DNA of 64,000 bases from Planococcus ruber (GCF_022819085.1 NZ_JALHAG010000001.1:1447395-1511394), one strand, 5' to 3'. Numbered from the stretch's first letter, positions 53,563 to 62,731 are shown. Notes: generated from the letters alone by a model not told the origin. Translations and numbers: made by a program.

Positions 53563-55566
53563 ATGGAGAGCGATAAAAATGCGATAAAGGAAATGACTGA
53601 AAACAACGGCGAGCTCGTTCTCATTCTGGATGAAACCGGCAAGATTATCCGAAACATCGAAGGATGGACAGAGTTCGGGAAAGAGCATGGCCTTCCTGAA
53701 AAGTATTGGAAAAACAGCGTGAATTTTTTTAATTTCATCAAAGACTTTGGAAAAGGCGATGAATTAAGAACGCTGAAGAAAGTGATTGGCAAAGACCTGA
53801 AGGAATATCTGGACATCATCCCTGTCATCTTAAAAGACAATTCCCTGCAATGGTTCTCTATAAAAGCGCGTCCCATGAAAACCTTGAACGAAAATTTAAA
53901 TGGGACGGTTATTTCATTGAAGCTGGTCAACCTTCACACCATCCAAGCCATCACCGCTGAGAGTGTACTTGAAAATATGGATGAAGGATTTGCGCTATTG
54001 GATGAAAATTACAAAATCCATTATTTGAATGCGTATGGAGAGGAAGTATTGAAAAGCCCGCGGGAAGAAAATGTCGGCATGAACTGGTGGGATCTATTCC
54101 CGGATGCGGTAGGCTCCAAGTTTCATCAGGAATTTGACAAAGTGATCTTGAAAGGGGCCAGCGTCCATTTCGAGGAATATTATGAACCGCTCTCAACTTG
54201 GTTCCGTTTGAATGCGTATCCGCTGTCGAGCGGCGGCATGGCGCTGTATTTCCAAAATATCAATGAACGGAAAGTAACGGAAGAAAAGCTCTGGGAATAT
54301 GCCTACACTGATTTTCTAACGGGTTTACCCAATCGCAGAGCCATGTCGGAACTCGCGAACTCATTGGTGCGAAGCAAAACGAAATTCACGTTATTCTTTA
54401 TTAACTTAGACAATTTAAAAGTGGTCAATGCCATGCACAATTTCAATTCTGGCGACAAAGTGCTTGAATCGGTCGCGGCCAAACTAAAAGAACTGGCAGG
54501 TCCCTATAGTAAAATTGGCCGGCTGGACGGAGATGAATTCGTTGTGATCCGCCAACCGCAAGGGAAAGAACGGCTCGAAAATTTCGCAGAGAACCTGAAA
54601 GAAATCTTCATGCATCCATTTCAGCTGGAAAACCAGCAATCTGTCAATATTGCCGCAAGCATCGGAATTGCCTGCTATCCCTATGACGCCCAAAACTTAG
54701 GAGAAGTGCTTTCTTTTGCAGAAACCGCGATGTTCGAGGCTAAGAAAACAAAAGAAACAAGTTACTGCTTTTTCAGGAAAGCCATGAATTCAGAACGCGA
54801 AAGAAAAATCAAAATTGAAAAAGGATTGCAGGAAGACTTAAAAGAGAATGGGTATTACTTTACTCTGCAGCCACAAATTGATGGAGCAACCGGCAAGGTC
54901 ATTGGAGTTGAAATTCTCTCCAGGTGGAATCATCCCGAGTTAGGGGAGCTTTCGCCTTTGGAATTCATCCAAGTCGCTGAACAATCGTCGACGATTGTTT
55001 CGTTGACAACCCATCTATTACATGAAGTCTTTACACAATTGAAAGAATGGCAAAAACGTTACGGATGGAACTTAAAGACAGCGATCAATATGACGCCATC
55101 CTTGCTTGGCAACCCGGAATTTTTCAAAGATTTCTTTGCGTTGATCGACCGCTATGAGATCCAGCCAGAGTTTATTGAAATCGAAATTACAGAACAAGCG
55201 GAATTGACCTATTCTGACTGCACTTTGGAAAACTTGCAGCTATGCAAATCGAAGGGCATTTCCATCGCCATAGACGACTTTGGCACAGGCTTTTCCATGA
55301 TTGCCTATTTGACGCAATTTCCGATCAATAAAATCAAGTTGGATAAATTTTTTATTCAAAAAATCGGGGAAGACAAAAAGTCGGAAGCGGTCCTTGCCTC
55401 GTTAATTCATTTGGCCAAAAGCATCGAATGCGAATTGCTGGCAGAAGGCGTAGAAAGGATTGAGGAAGTGGACTTTCTAAAGAAACATGATTGCATTCAT
55501 TTCCAAGGCTATTATTTTGATAAGCCCTTGACAGTAGCGGATTTTGAAGAGAAGTATTTGCGTTAG
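53563..55566 (+). CDS. PAS-GGDEF-EAL protein with altered GGDEF motif
   Basis: 667 residues, soluble. PAS-like sensors at about 15-125 and 130-245, a GGDEF domain at about 255-405 and an EAL domain at about 415-665. The cyclase signature reads RLDGDEF (322-326, DGDEF instead of GGDEF), so synthesis is probably lost. The EAL side keeps the key residues: EILSRW (E450), INMTPS, IEITEQ, IDDFGTG, IKLDKFFI, AEGVE and FQGYYF. It is likely a cyclic-di-GMP phosphodiesterase whose GGDEF part may sense GTP. A canonical GGDEF gene follows 39 bp downstream. Confidence 0.88.
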   Translation: MESDKNAIKEMTENNGELVLILDETGKIIRNIEGWTEFGKEHGLPEKYWKNSVNFFNFIKDFGKGDELRTLKKVIGKDLKEYLDIIPVILKDNSLQWFSIKARPMKTLNENLNGTVISLKLVNLHTIQAITAESVLENMDEGFALLDENYKIHYLNAYGEEVLKSPREENVGMNWWDLFPDAVGSKFHQEFDKVILKGASVHFEEYYEPLSTWFRLNAYPLSSGGMALYFQNINERKVTEEKLWEYAYTDFLTGLPNRRAMSELANSLVRSKTKFTLFFINLDNLKVVNAMHNFNSGDKVLESVAAKLKELAGPYSKIGRLDGDEFVVIRQPQGKERLENFAENLKEIFMHPFQLENQQSVNIAASIGIACYPYDAQNLGEVLSFAETAMFEAKKTKETSYCFFRKAMNSERERKIKIEKGLQEDLKENGYYFTLQPQIDGATGKVIGVEILSRWNHPELGELSPLEFIQVAEQSSTIVSLTTHLLHEVFTQLKEWQKRYGWNLKTAINMTPSLLGNPEFFKDFFALIDRYEIQPEFIEIEITEQAELTYSDCTLENLQLCKSKGISIAIDDFGTGFSMIAYLTQFPINKIKLDKFFIQKIGEDKKSEAVLASLIHLAKSIECELLAEGVERIEEVDFLKKHDCIHFQGYYFDKPLTVADFEEKYLR

Positions 55567-55605
55567 CAACATCATTTTACGATTGAATGCGTATTGGGGA
55601 GGAAC

Positions 55606-57267
55606 ATGGCTGTGGGGGTTACTGAGGAACTTTTAGTCGAACGGGTGTTGATGGATAGTACACAAGAAATGGTTTTTATCGTAAAAGTAGACCGTTCCGG
55701 AAATTTCTTTTATGAATTCTTGAACCAGGAAGCGATAAACCAAACCGCCCTTGACGCCAGTGCAATTGGCCGCAGTGTGCGTGAAGTCCATTCTCCCGAA
55801 ATAGGGAAGCGCATGGAAAGCCATTACCGGCAAGCGGCCGAGAGTGCAAAGAAATTGAAAATCGAAGAGGCTTTTCAATTGAGTACCGGTGAAGTGCGCT
55901 GGTACCAAATGGTTTTGACGCCATTATTGAATGGACAAGAAGAATGCACACATGTTTCGGCATTTATAAGAGAAGTGACGAAAGAAAGAAAAGCAGATCA
56001 GGATGCGCTTGAAATGTGGAAGCAAATTGAAGAAAGCCGCTCCAGATACAGCTCATTGTATGAAAATAATACGGATGCCGTGTTTACATTGGATTTAAAG
56101 GGACGAATCCTCGAAGGAAATCAAACTGCTGCGAATATGACCGAATTTCTCATCGATGAACTGAAAGATAAGCGGTTTTTGGATTACGTCATTGCAGAAG
56201 ATCCCGAGAAGTTTCGGGATTATCTGGACCAGGCATTATCCACGCCGTTAGAAGACACCCGAATCCGTTTTTTGGCAAACAACGGGAGCCAGATCAGCTG
56301 CTTGCTCAAACTGGTTCCAATTATAGTCGGCGGGAATCGTGTCGGCATTTATGCCATCTTGAAAGATATGACAGAGCTCGATAAAATGGCAGGAAAGTTT
56401 GCTGAAAGCGAAAATCTGTTTCAAATCATTGCTGAAAATGCCCATGACGTCATCATTTTATTAAACAATAGCGGACAGTTTATGTATATTTCTCCCTCCA
56501 GTTTCAATGTATATGGTGCCACAAGAGAAGAAATCGAAGCCGAACCTCTATTATCCCTGGTCCATCCGGAAGAAACGGAAGAATTGGATCGAAAACTGGC
56601 GGAATCGATTTTAACCGGAGAGTTATGGAAAATGCAATTGCGCATTAAGCACAAGACACGCGGATGGGTATGGTCGGAACTATTGGGAACGCCCGTTTTT
56701 GATGAAGACGGGAAATTTAGCCATAAAGTATTGCTGCTGCGCGACATTTCAAAGCAAAAAGAGTATGAGTCCAAACTTGAGTTTTTCGCTTACCATGATG
56801 CCTTAACCGGGCTGCCCAACCGCCGCATGCTGAAAGAAGCCATGTACCGCAAAATTGAACACGACGAAGAGTTTGCCGTGCTGATTTTAGACATCGACGA
56901 TTTCAAAGAGATTAATGATGGTTGGGGGCATGAAATAGGAGATCAAGTCATCCAGGAATTTGCGCATAGGCTATCGCAGAACATCGGAGAACATGACTTG
57001 GCCGCCAGGCTCGGCGGCGATGAATTTGTCCTTCTTTATAAAGGGCCGATCACTTCCGCAGAGGCCATTCAAAAAGCTTCAATCATACGCCGGTCTATGG
57101 AAATATCATGGGAAGCTTTAGGTGTTGAACTAAAAATTACGACCAGTATCGGCATTCATATTGCTTCTGCGGATGCTTCCAATCCTTCTAATGTATTGAA
57201 GAAAGCGGATCATGCGTTATACGAAGCCAAAAATGCCGGGAAGAATAATTTTCAGTTAAACCGTTAA
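55606..57267 (+). CDS. PAS-GGDEF diguanylate cyclase
   Basis: About 553 residues. Three PAS-like regions (about 10-130, 140-260, 270-390; for example SRYSSLYENNTDAVFTLDLKGRILEGN and LFQIIAENAHDVIILLNNSGQFMYISPSS) precede a C-terminal GGDEF domain with DALTGLPNRRML, LILDIDDFKEINDGWGHEIGD and canonical RLGGDEF (470-474). No membrane helix. It should make cyclic-di-GMP in response to a cytoplasmic signal. GGGGAGG lies close to ATG 55606; GTG 55612 would have better spacing. Confidence 0.9.
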   Translation: MAVGVTEELLVERVLMDSTQEMVFIVKVDRSGNFFYEFLNQEAINQTALDASAIGRSVREVHSPEIGKRMESHYRQAAESAKKLKIEEAFQLSTGEVRWYQMVLTPLLNGQEECTHVSAFIREVTKERKADQDALEMWKQIEESRSRYSSLYENNTDAVFTLDLKGRILEGNQTAANMTEFLIDELKDKRFLDYVIAEDPEKFRDYLDQALSTPLEDTRIRFLANNGSQISCLLKLVPIIVGGNRVGIYAILKDMTELDKMAGKFAESENLFQIIAENAHDVIILLNNSGQFMYISPSSFNVYGATREEIEAEPLLSLVHPEETEELDRKLAESILTGELWKMQLRIKHKTRGWVWSELLGTPVFDEDGKFSHKVLLLRDISKQKEYESKLEFFAYHDALTGLPNRRMLKEAMYRKIEHDEEFAVLILDIDDFKEINDGWGHEIGDQVIQEFAHRLSQNIGEHDLAARLGGDEFVLLYKGPITSAEAIQKASIIRRSMEISWEALGVELKITTSIGIHIASADASNPSNVLKKADHALYEAKNAGKNNFQLNR

Positions 57268-57351
57268 CCGTTGTTTGATTTTTTACTCACCAATTTTAAG
57301 TTATCAAGGAATAATTTTACAGAAAATTTTTTAAAATAAACACAATTAAGC

Positions 57352-57437
57352 TTGAATCCCTCAAATTGATTTGATACACTAACTTTATGTTATGTGTGCC
57401 TTACCTTGTGCCATCCTGTTTAGCGGGATGGCTTTTT
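57352..57437 (+). other. Promoter followed at once by a terminator (possible short RNA)
   Basis: TTGAAT (57352-57357), 17 bp, TACACT (57375-57380), predicted start near 57387, then a hairpin GCCATCC / GGATGGC with TTTTT at 57410-57437. The resulting transcript would be only about 50 nt, ahead of the separate promoter of the next gene. The hairpin may instead simply terminate the diguanylate cyclase message. Confidence 0.35.
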
Positions 57438-57450
57438 CTATTCGTTTTAA

Positions 57451-57478
57451 TTGCTGCTTTCGGACAGCTTGATATAAT
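57451..57478 (+). promoter_or_regulatory. Promoter of the PrpR-like regulator gene
   Basis: TTGCTG (57451-57456), 16 bp, TATAAT (57473-57478) with TGA extension. Confidence 0.6.
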
Positions 57479-57511
57479 GTCAAAAGAGCGTTTTAAATGG
57501 AGGCTGCCGCA

Positions 57512-59221
57512 ATGAGGAAAATCAGATTAGGATTTATTTCGCCGTATGAGGCGATGGTTCCGCTAATCGATGAATTAAAGAAAGATCAGGACGATTTTGA
57601 AGTGGCCGTACAAGTCGGAAATCTGGCGGCTGGCGTCAATTATGCGCTGGCCATGGAAAAGCAAGGCATCGACCTGTTAATTAGCCGGGGCGGGACAGCA
57701 AACTTAATTCGGGAAGCTGTCTCTGTGCCAGTGATTGATGTCCATATCTCCGGCTATGACCTTTTGCGCTCCATCATGCTTGCCAATGGCTATTCCGGCG
57801 AAAAAAAGGCTTTGGTTGGCTTCTCGAATATTACATTGGGAGCGGCTTCCATCGTCAGTCTTTTAGACATCGAGATGGAAGTTGTGACGCTTAAAGAAGC
57901 AACTGAAGTAGAGGCAGTCTTACTAAAACTAAAAGATGCAGGCTATAAGAGCATCCTTGGCGATGTGGTCACTGTTGAAGCGGCTGGAAAGCTCGGGTTG
58001 AACGGGCTGCTGCTCCAGTCGGGGAAAGAATCGATTGTAGAGTCTTTCCAAGAAGCGAAAAGAATTTTTGAGTCGCAGAAAGACAGCCAACAATTGCTGC
58101 GGGTGATGCGAAATCTCCTGGAAATAAAAAAACAGGATATGTTGATTTTTTCAGAAGATGGACGGACGCTCCTGGAGAATTGGGTTTCTTTTGACGGATC
58201 GCCTTTCTCTTCGTCCCAACTAACGGAAATCCATCATCAAGTTCGAGGGAAAGAAAAGACGGTTGTCCAAATGGCCGGTAATGATGGCGTGGTAGTTGAA
58301 ATACGGGCAGAACGGATGGAAGACCGCGAAGGGAATGTGTTTATCTGCACAATCAAACATCCTGAAAACTACAAAATGGCGATTCCCGGGATCCGCATGG
58401 AACCGGTTTCCTTATTGCCTTCTCTCGTAGCAGAAAGCCCCGTGATGGAAGGCATAAAGAAGCTTCTTGAAAAGCCTGCAATGGGGAAAGAGCCCTTATT
58501 GCTTGAAGGAGAGCTGGGAACTGGGAAAAAGGAAATCGTGCGCTATCTCCATCACTTCCATCAAAAAAGTGGATTTATCATTCATCTCGCTTTGGATGAG
58601 TTTGAAGATTTACCAAGCCGCTTTGACATTTCCGAAGCCTCTACGCTGCTGATTCATTTGAAAAGCTATAAGGCAGAGGAACCGGTACGCGCAATGCGTT
58701 CCGCACTGGAATGGGCGCGTGAAAAAAATGTTCAGGTGATCTTGGCTGGTACGAAAATCTCTGCTGAACTTTTATCGAAAATTGGATTGGCGGATGCGAT
58801 TCGAATAACAGTGCCTTCTTTAGCCGAGCGAAAAGAAGATATCCCTCCATTGGTTCGCCAATTTCTATTGGAGTTCCATCAAAACCTCGGCACTCAAGCG
58901 ATCAAAGTCCGAGAAGATGCCATGGAGCAAATTAAACAAATCGAATGGCCCGGAAATTTGATTGACTTAAAAATGTACGTAAAAAAACTGGCTCTCTTCG
59001 AAAAAGAGTACGTGATTGAACAAAAGACGCTTGCCAGCATGCCGTTTCATTCAACGAGCCAATCAAAAGAATTAGATGCTTCCTTCAAAAACATGAGTTT
59101 ACAGGAAATAGAACAGCAAATCATTGAACAAGTTCTGGAGGAAGAAGACTTTAACCAGACGAAAACAGCTCAACGCCTCGGCATTAACCGAGCCACTTTA
59201 TGGCGCAAACTCAATAAATGA
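57512..59221 (+). CDS. PrpR-like regulator with degenerate AAA+ domain, probably sigma-54 independent
   Basis: About 569 residues. N-terminal PrpR sensor domain (about 3-175: IRLGFISPYEAMVPLIDELKK, GIDLLISRGGTANLIREAVSVPVIDVHISGYDLLRSI), then a linker or PAS-like part, an AAA+ remnant (about 310-500) and a C-terminal Fis-type helix (FNQTKTAQRLGINRATLWRKL). Walker A is present (GELGTGKK), but the GAFTGA loop is absent and Walker B reads ASTLLIHLKS without the acidic pair; VPSLAERKEDIPPLV remains. It therefore should not activate sigma-54 polymerase. It probably controls the adjacent sugar-acid operon. ATG 57512 is seven bases after GGAGG. Confidence 0.85.
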   Translation: MRKIRLGFISPYEAMVPLIDELKKDQDDFEVAVQVGNLAAGVNYALAMEKQGIDLLISRGGTANLIREAVSVPVIDVHISGYDLLRSIMLANGYSGEKKALVGFSNITLGAASIVSLLDIEMEVVTLKEATEVEAVLLKLKDAGYKSILGDVVTVEAAGKLGLNGLLLQSGKESIVESFQEAKRIFESQKDSQQLLRVMRNLLEIKKQDMLIFSEDGRTLLENWVSFDGSPFSSSQLTEIHHQVRGKEKTVVQMAGNDGVVVEIRAERMEDREGNVFICTIKHPENYKMAIPGIRMEPVSLLPSLVAESPVMEGIKKLLEKPAMGKEPLLLEGELGTGKKEIVRYLHHFHQKSGFIIHLALDEFEDLPSRFDISEASTLLIHLKSYKAEEPVRAMRSALEWAREKNVQVILAGTKISAELLSKIGLADAIRITVPSLAERKEDIPPLVRQFLLEFHQNLGTQAIKVREDAMEQIKQIEWPGNLIDLKMYVKKLALFEKEYVIEQKTLASMPFHSTSQSKELDASFKNMSLQEIEQQIIEQVLEEEDFNQTKTAQRLGINRATLWRKLNK

Positions 59222-59235
59222 GTTTGCGTTTTTTT
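59204..59235 (+). terminator. Intrinsic terminator embedded in the end of the regulator gene
   Basis: CGCAAACTCA (59204-59213), which encodes the last residues, pairs with TGAGTTTGCG (59219-59228) and is followed by seven T; the stop codon lies in the hairpin. Confidence 0.88.
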
Positions 59236-59299
59236 ATAGGTATAAGTGTTGCATTTTTAAACGATTTTTATTTATAACTATATTATTTTAAAAATAATG

Positions 59300-59348
59300 T
59301 TGCTTTTTTATACAATTATTTTTATAGTTACAAATGAAAGCGATTACT
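59300..59348 (+). promoter_or_regulatory. Promoter and cre site of the sugar-acid operon
   Basis: TTGCTT (59300-59305), 17 bp, TATAGT (59323-59328); TGAAAGCGATTACT (59335-59348) fits the cre consensus and covers the expected start site. Upstream, TGTTGCATTTTTAA (near 59247) and TGTTGCTTTTTTAT (near 59298) form a direct repeat that may bind the regulator. Confidence 0.6.
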
Positions 59349-59395
59349 CAAGAAGAAATTCGCATATTTTTTATTTAAAGAAAAGAGGGGTTAGA

Positions 59396-60388
59396 ATGAA
59401 GATTAAAGCGACACTTGAACGCATTCCAGGGGGTATGATGGTAGTTCCATTGCTATTGGCAGCCATTATTAACACATTGGCGCCGGATTTATTGCGCATT
59501 GGCGGTTTTACACAAGCACTTTTTGTAGATAGCGCGAATGCGTTGATTGCACTTTTCTTACTATGTACAGGCGCACAAATCAATGTAAAAACGTTTGGCG
59601 TTTCATTGGCAAAAGGAGCAACGCTGCTGACTACGAAATGGGTGGTCGGCGCCATTTTTGGATTAATCGCCTATATGTTAGCCGGAGATAATGGATTGTG
59701 GCTGGGAATCGCCCCGATCGCAGTCATTGCAGCAATGACCAACAGCAATGGCGGCCTGTTTGTGGCGCTAGTCGGCCAATACGGCAGCAAGGAAGACCGG
59801 GCGGCCTACTCGCTATTAGCTTTAAATGACGGGCCTTTCTTGACGATGGTGGCGTTAACCATTTTTGGTGCGATGGGCTTTGTGGATGGACTGTTTTCGC
59901 CAATTTCATTTATCGCAGTTTTACTGCCGATTTTAATTGGGATGATCTTAGGGAATTTGGATGAAGATATGCGCTCGTTCTTGGACCAGGGAAGCTCGAT
60001 GCTGATTCCATTCTTTGCATTCGCACTAGGGATGGGCATTAACTTTAAGGCCATTATTGAAGGCGGACTTGGCGGTATCGCACTTGGATTGATGACCGTG
60101 TTTATCACGGGTACAGCGGGATACTTAGTATTTAAAGCGTTAAAATGGAATCCGATTGTCGGAGCTGCGGAAGGTTCGACAGCCGGAAATGCTGTAGCTA
60201 CACCTGCTGCTATTGCGGCAGCCAGCACAGGGTTTGCTTCGGTTGTTGATATTGCAACGGTACAGGTAGCGGCATCCACTGTGACAACTGCTATTCTCTT
60301 GCCGCTTTATGTAGCGTTTTTAGTAAAGAGACTTGAGAAAAAAGGCTATTTGTTTGATAATGGTAATTTGCTCAAAAAAGAAGTTTAA
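59396..60388 (+). CDS. 2-keto-3-deoxygluconate permease family transporter
   Basis: 330 residues with about ten helices. MKIKATLERIPGGMMVVPLLLAAIINTLAPDLLRIGGFTQALF, LCTGAQINVKTFG, MTNSNGGLFVALVGQYGS, LNDGPFLTM and AAEGSTAGNAVATPAAIAA match the KdgT family of proton-coupled sugar-acid transporters. Operon position before dtnK and pdxA2 suggests a four-carbon sugar acid as substrate. ATG 59396 has AGAGGGG; the frame upstream to 59297 crosses the promoter. Confidence 0.9.
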   Translation: MKIKATLERIPGGMMVVPLLLAAIINTLAPDLLRIGGFTQALFVDSANALIALFLLCTGAQINVKTFGVSLAKGATLLTTKWVVGAIFGLIAYMLAGDNGLWLGIAPIAVIAAMTNSNGGLFVALVGQYGSKEDRAAYSLLALNDGPFLTMVALTIFGAMGFVDGLFSPISFIAVLLPILIGMILGNLDEDMRSFLDQGSSMLIPFFAFALGMGINFKAIIEGGLGGIALGLMTVFITGTAGYLVFKALKWNPIVGAAEGSTAGNAVATPAAIAAASTGFASVVDIATVQVAASTVTTAILLPLYVAFLVKRLEKKGYLFDNGNLLKKEV

Positions 60389-60402
60389 AGGAGTGGCGGA
60401 AT

Positions 60403-61701
60403 ATGGCAACTCAGATTGGCATCATTGCGGATGATTTTACAGGAGCTAATGATTCAGGAGTTAGGCTTGCTCAGAAAGGCCTGAAATCCCGCGTCATCCT
60501 GGCAAAGCGCAAAAATGAAAATACCCAGGCGGATCAGGAAATTGATGTCTGGATTGTAGACACGAATAGCCGGGCTATGGAAGAAAAAGAAGCCTATGAA
60601 ACAGTCTTAAAAGAAATCGGGCAGTTGAAAGCGCGCGGGGTCAGCCACTTTTATAAAAAAGTGGATTCGACTTTAAGGGGTTCTGTTTCGGCTGAACTTA
60701 AAGCGATGCAAGAAGCCGCAAAAATGGATGTCATCTTTATTGCACCTGCTTTTCCGAGCATGGGAAGAACGGTTGAAAACGGCACTCTATATGTAAATGG
60801 CATACCGGTCGCCGATACAGAATTCGGCCGGGACCCGAAGACGCCGGTGCGGCACAGCTACATTCCCGATTTATTGGCTCTTGATGGCATTTCGATTGCT
60901 GTGTTGAACAGAGAAATGCTGCAAGGCGATCATCCAGAAAAATGGGTGCTTGGCCAAGTGGAAAAAGGGGTTCAATGGATTGTCTGCGATGTGAAGGAAG
61001 ATGCAGATTTCGCCTTATTGGCAAACATTGAAAAGAACCTTAATCTGAATCTTGGATGGGCCGGATCAGCCGGGATGATTAATCATCTCTATAATGAGTT
61101 AGGAGACGAGAAGCAATTCAAGCGCGTTCTTCAAATGCCGATCGACAAAGTTCTCGTCGCATCCGGGAGCCTATCCGCTCGGACTCAAGAGCAAATTGAA
61201 GTCTTGAAAGAGCGGCCGCGCACAAAAATGATCGAGATAGATCCCGTCATGCTGCTTGAAAATCCGCTCGAGCCAGTTGCCATGCTTCAATCATTAAAAC
61301 AGGAAGATGGTTGGGACAGTGCAGTGATTTATGTGGGGGCTCACCAAGAGAATCGTGATAAAGTAAAAGAATGGGCTACGGTCCACAATCGTTCGGCACA
61401 TCAAACGGCTAAAGGAATTTCAAACGGATTGGGCCTTCTTGTCCAAGAAGCGATGGAGTTGTCAGCGTTTAATGCGCTCGTGATGACAGGTGGAGACACA
61501 GCCAAAGATATTTGCAATGTGTTAGGAATTTACGATATGGAATTGCGCTTTGAAGTAGAAGCGGGGCTGCCGCTTGGCCTGGCAAACAGGAACGGCAGCG
61601 AAATGATTGTTGTGACAAAAGCGGGAGGCTTTGGAGTTGCCGAATCGTTGGCAAATACAGTGGATTATTTGAAGGGAGCAGGATCAGATGCAAACAACTA
61701 A
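60403..61701 (+). CDS. dtnK: Four-carbon acid sugar kinase (D-threonate/D-erythronate kinase type)
   Basis: 432 residues. N-terminal substrate domain: IGIIADDFTGANDSGVRLAQKG, VDTNSRAMEEKEAY, YKKVDSTLRGSVSAEL, APAFPSMGRTVENGTLYVNG; C-terminal ATP domain: VASGSLSARTQEQI and ALVMTGGDTAKDICNVLGI. This is the former DUF1537 family shown to phosphorylate threonate or erythronate at O4. Stereospecificity is inferred from pairing with pdxA2. It overlaps pdxA2 by 14 bp. Confidence 0.9.
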   Translation: MATQIGIIADDFTGANDSGVRLAQKGLKSRVILAKRKNENTQADQEIDVWIVDTNSRAMEEKEAYETVLKEIGQLKARGVSHFYKKVDSTLRGSVSAELKAMQEAAKMDVIFIAPAFPSMGRTVENGTLYVNGIPVADTEFGRDPKTPVRHSYIPDLLALDGISIAVLNREMLQGDHPEKWVLGQVEKGVQWIVCDVKEDADFALLANIEKNLNLNLGWAGSAGMINHLYNELGDEKQFKRVLQMPIDKVLVASGSLSARTQEQIEVLKERPRTKMIEIDPVMLLENPLEPVAMLQSLKQEDGWDSAVIYVGAHQENRDKVKEWATVHNRSAHQTAKGISNGLGLLVQEAMELSAFNALVMTGGDTAKDICNVLGIYDMELRFEVEAGLPLGLANRNGSEMIVVTKAGGFGVAESLANTVDYLKGAGSDANN

Positions 61702-62686
61702 ACCGGTTATAGGCATTACAATGGGGGACGCGGCCGGAGTAGGGCCGGAAATTATTTTGAAAAGTTTCGAACACGATGTGGTATTTGAAACAAGCCGTTC
61801 ATTTGTCATCGGAGACGCCGCTATTTTAGAGCGGGCCAAACAGTATACAGGCAGTACGAAAACCATCAACCGCATCTCGCATCCTTCTGAAGCCGGATTT
61901 GAAAAAGGGGCGATTGACTGTCTGGACTTGAATTTATTGCCGATCGATTTGCCGATTGGAGAAGTATCGGCTGCAGCGGGTGATGCCGCCTTTCAATATT
62001 TGGCAAAAGCGATCAGCTTAGCTAATGACCAGGAAATCGACGCAATCTGTACAGCTCCATTGAATAAAGAAGCGCTGCAAAAAGGCGGCCATCGCTATCC
62101 TGGGCATACAGAGATTTTAGCGGAATTGACAGGAACAAAAGACTATTCGATGATGCTATCCGCACCAAATCTAAAGGTGATTCATGTAACCACTCATGTA
62201 GGGATTATTGATGCGATTAAGATGATTAATCCGGAACGGGTGCTTCATGTCATTCAATTGGCTCATGAAACACTGACAAAAGCGGGAATCGAAAACCCGA
62301 AAATTGCAGTTTGCGGAATTAACCCGCATGCGGGCGAAAATGGTTTGTTCGGCTACGGCGAAGAGGAAGAAAAGGTCATTCCGGCTATCGAAAAAGCGGT
62401 AGCCCAAGGCATCGATGTTCAAGGGCCGCTGCCAGCCGATACGTTGTTTTTCCGCACCGTGCGAGGCGATTTCGATATCGTGGTTGCCATGTATCATGAC
62501 CAAGGCCATGCTCCTGTCAAAGTACTGGGGTTGGAAGCAGGAGTGAATATTACAGTCGGCTTGCCGATTATTCGCACAAGCGTGGATCACGGCACAGCGT
62601 TTGATATTGCCGGTACAGGAATTGCGGATGAAAAGAGTTTAGTAGAAGCTTTGCGGCAAGCAGTAGAGCTTGCGCCAAAGAAATAA
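61688..62686 (+). CDS. pdxA2: 4-phospho-D-threonate/D-erythronate 3-dehydrogenase (PdxA2)
   Basis: 332 residues, PdxA fold. KPVIGITMGDAAGVGPEIILKSF, CTAPLNKEALQKGGHRYPGHTEILAELTG (metal histidine), HVTTHVGIIDAIKMI and VVAMYHDQGHAPVKVLG. PdxA2 enzymes oxidise phosphorylated four-carbon acids, whose product loses CO2 to give dihydroxyacetone phosphate. Context with a DUF1537 kinase and a KdgT-like permease excludes a pyridoxine role here. Translationally coupled to dtnK. Confidence 0.9.
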   Translation: MQTTKPVIGITMGDAAGVGPEIILKSFEHDVVFETSRSFVIGDAAILERAKQYTGSTKTINRISHPSEAGFEKGAIDCLDLNLLPIDLPIGEVSAAAGDAAFQYLAKAISLANDQEIDAICTAPLNKEALQKGGHRYPGHTEILAELTGTKDYSMMLSAPNLKVIHVTTHVGIIDAIKMINPERVLHVIQLAHETLTKAGIENPKIAVCGINPHAGENGLFGYGEEEEKVIPAIEKAVAQGIDVQGPLPADTLFFRTVRGDFDIVVAMYHDQGHAPVKVLGLEAGVNITVGLPIIRTSVDHGTAFDIAGTGIADEKSLVEALRQAVELAPKK

Positions 62687-62731
62687 ATAGCCTGTTCACA
62701 GGGTTCATGATGGATAACTTTATAATGAAAA

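Noticed and set aside
57387..57515. 42-codon hydrophobic ORF overlapping the regulator start by ATGA
   Set aside because: Its ATG coincides with the predicted transcription start, it lacks a ribosome site and it runs through a terminator hairpin; composition (several cysteines and tryptophans) looks accidental.
61688..62686. pdxA of vitamin B6 synthesis
   Set aside because: Context with a DUF1537 kinase and sugar-acid permease, in a Bacillales organism, fits PdxA2 instead.
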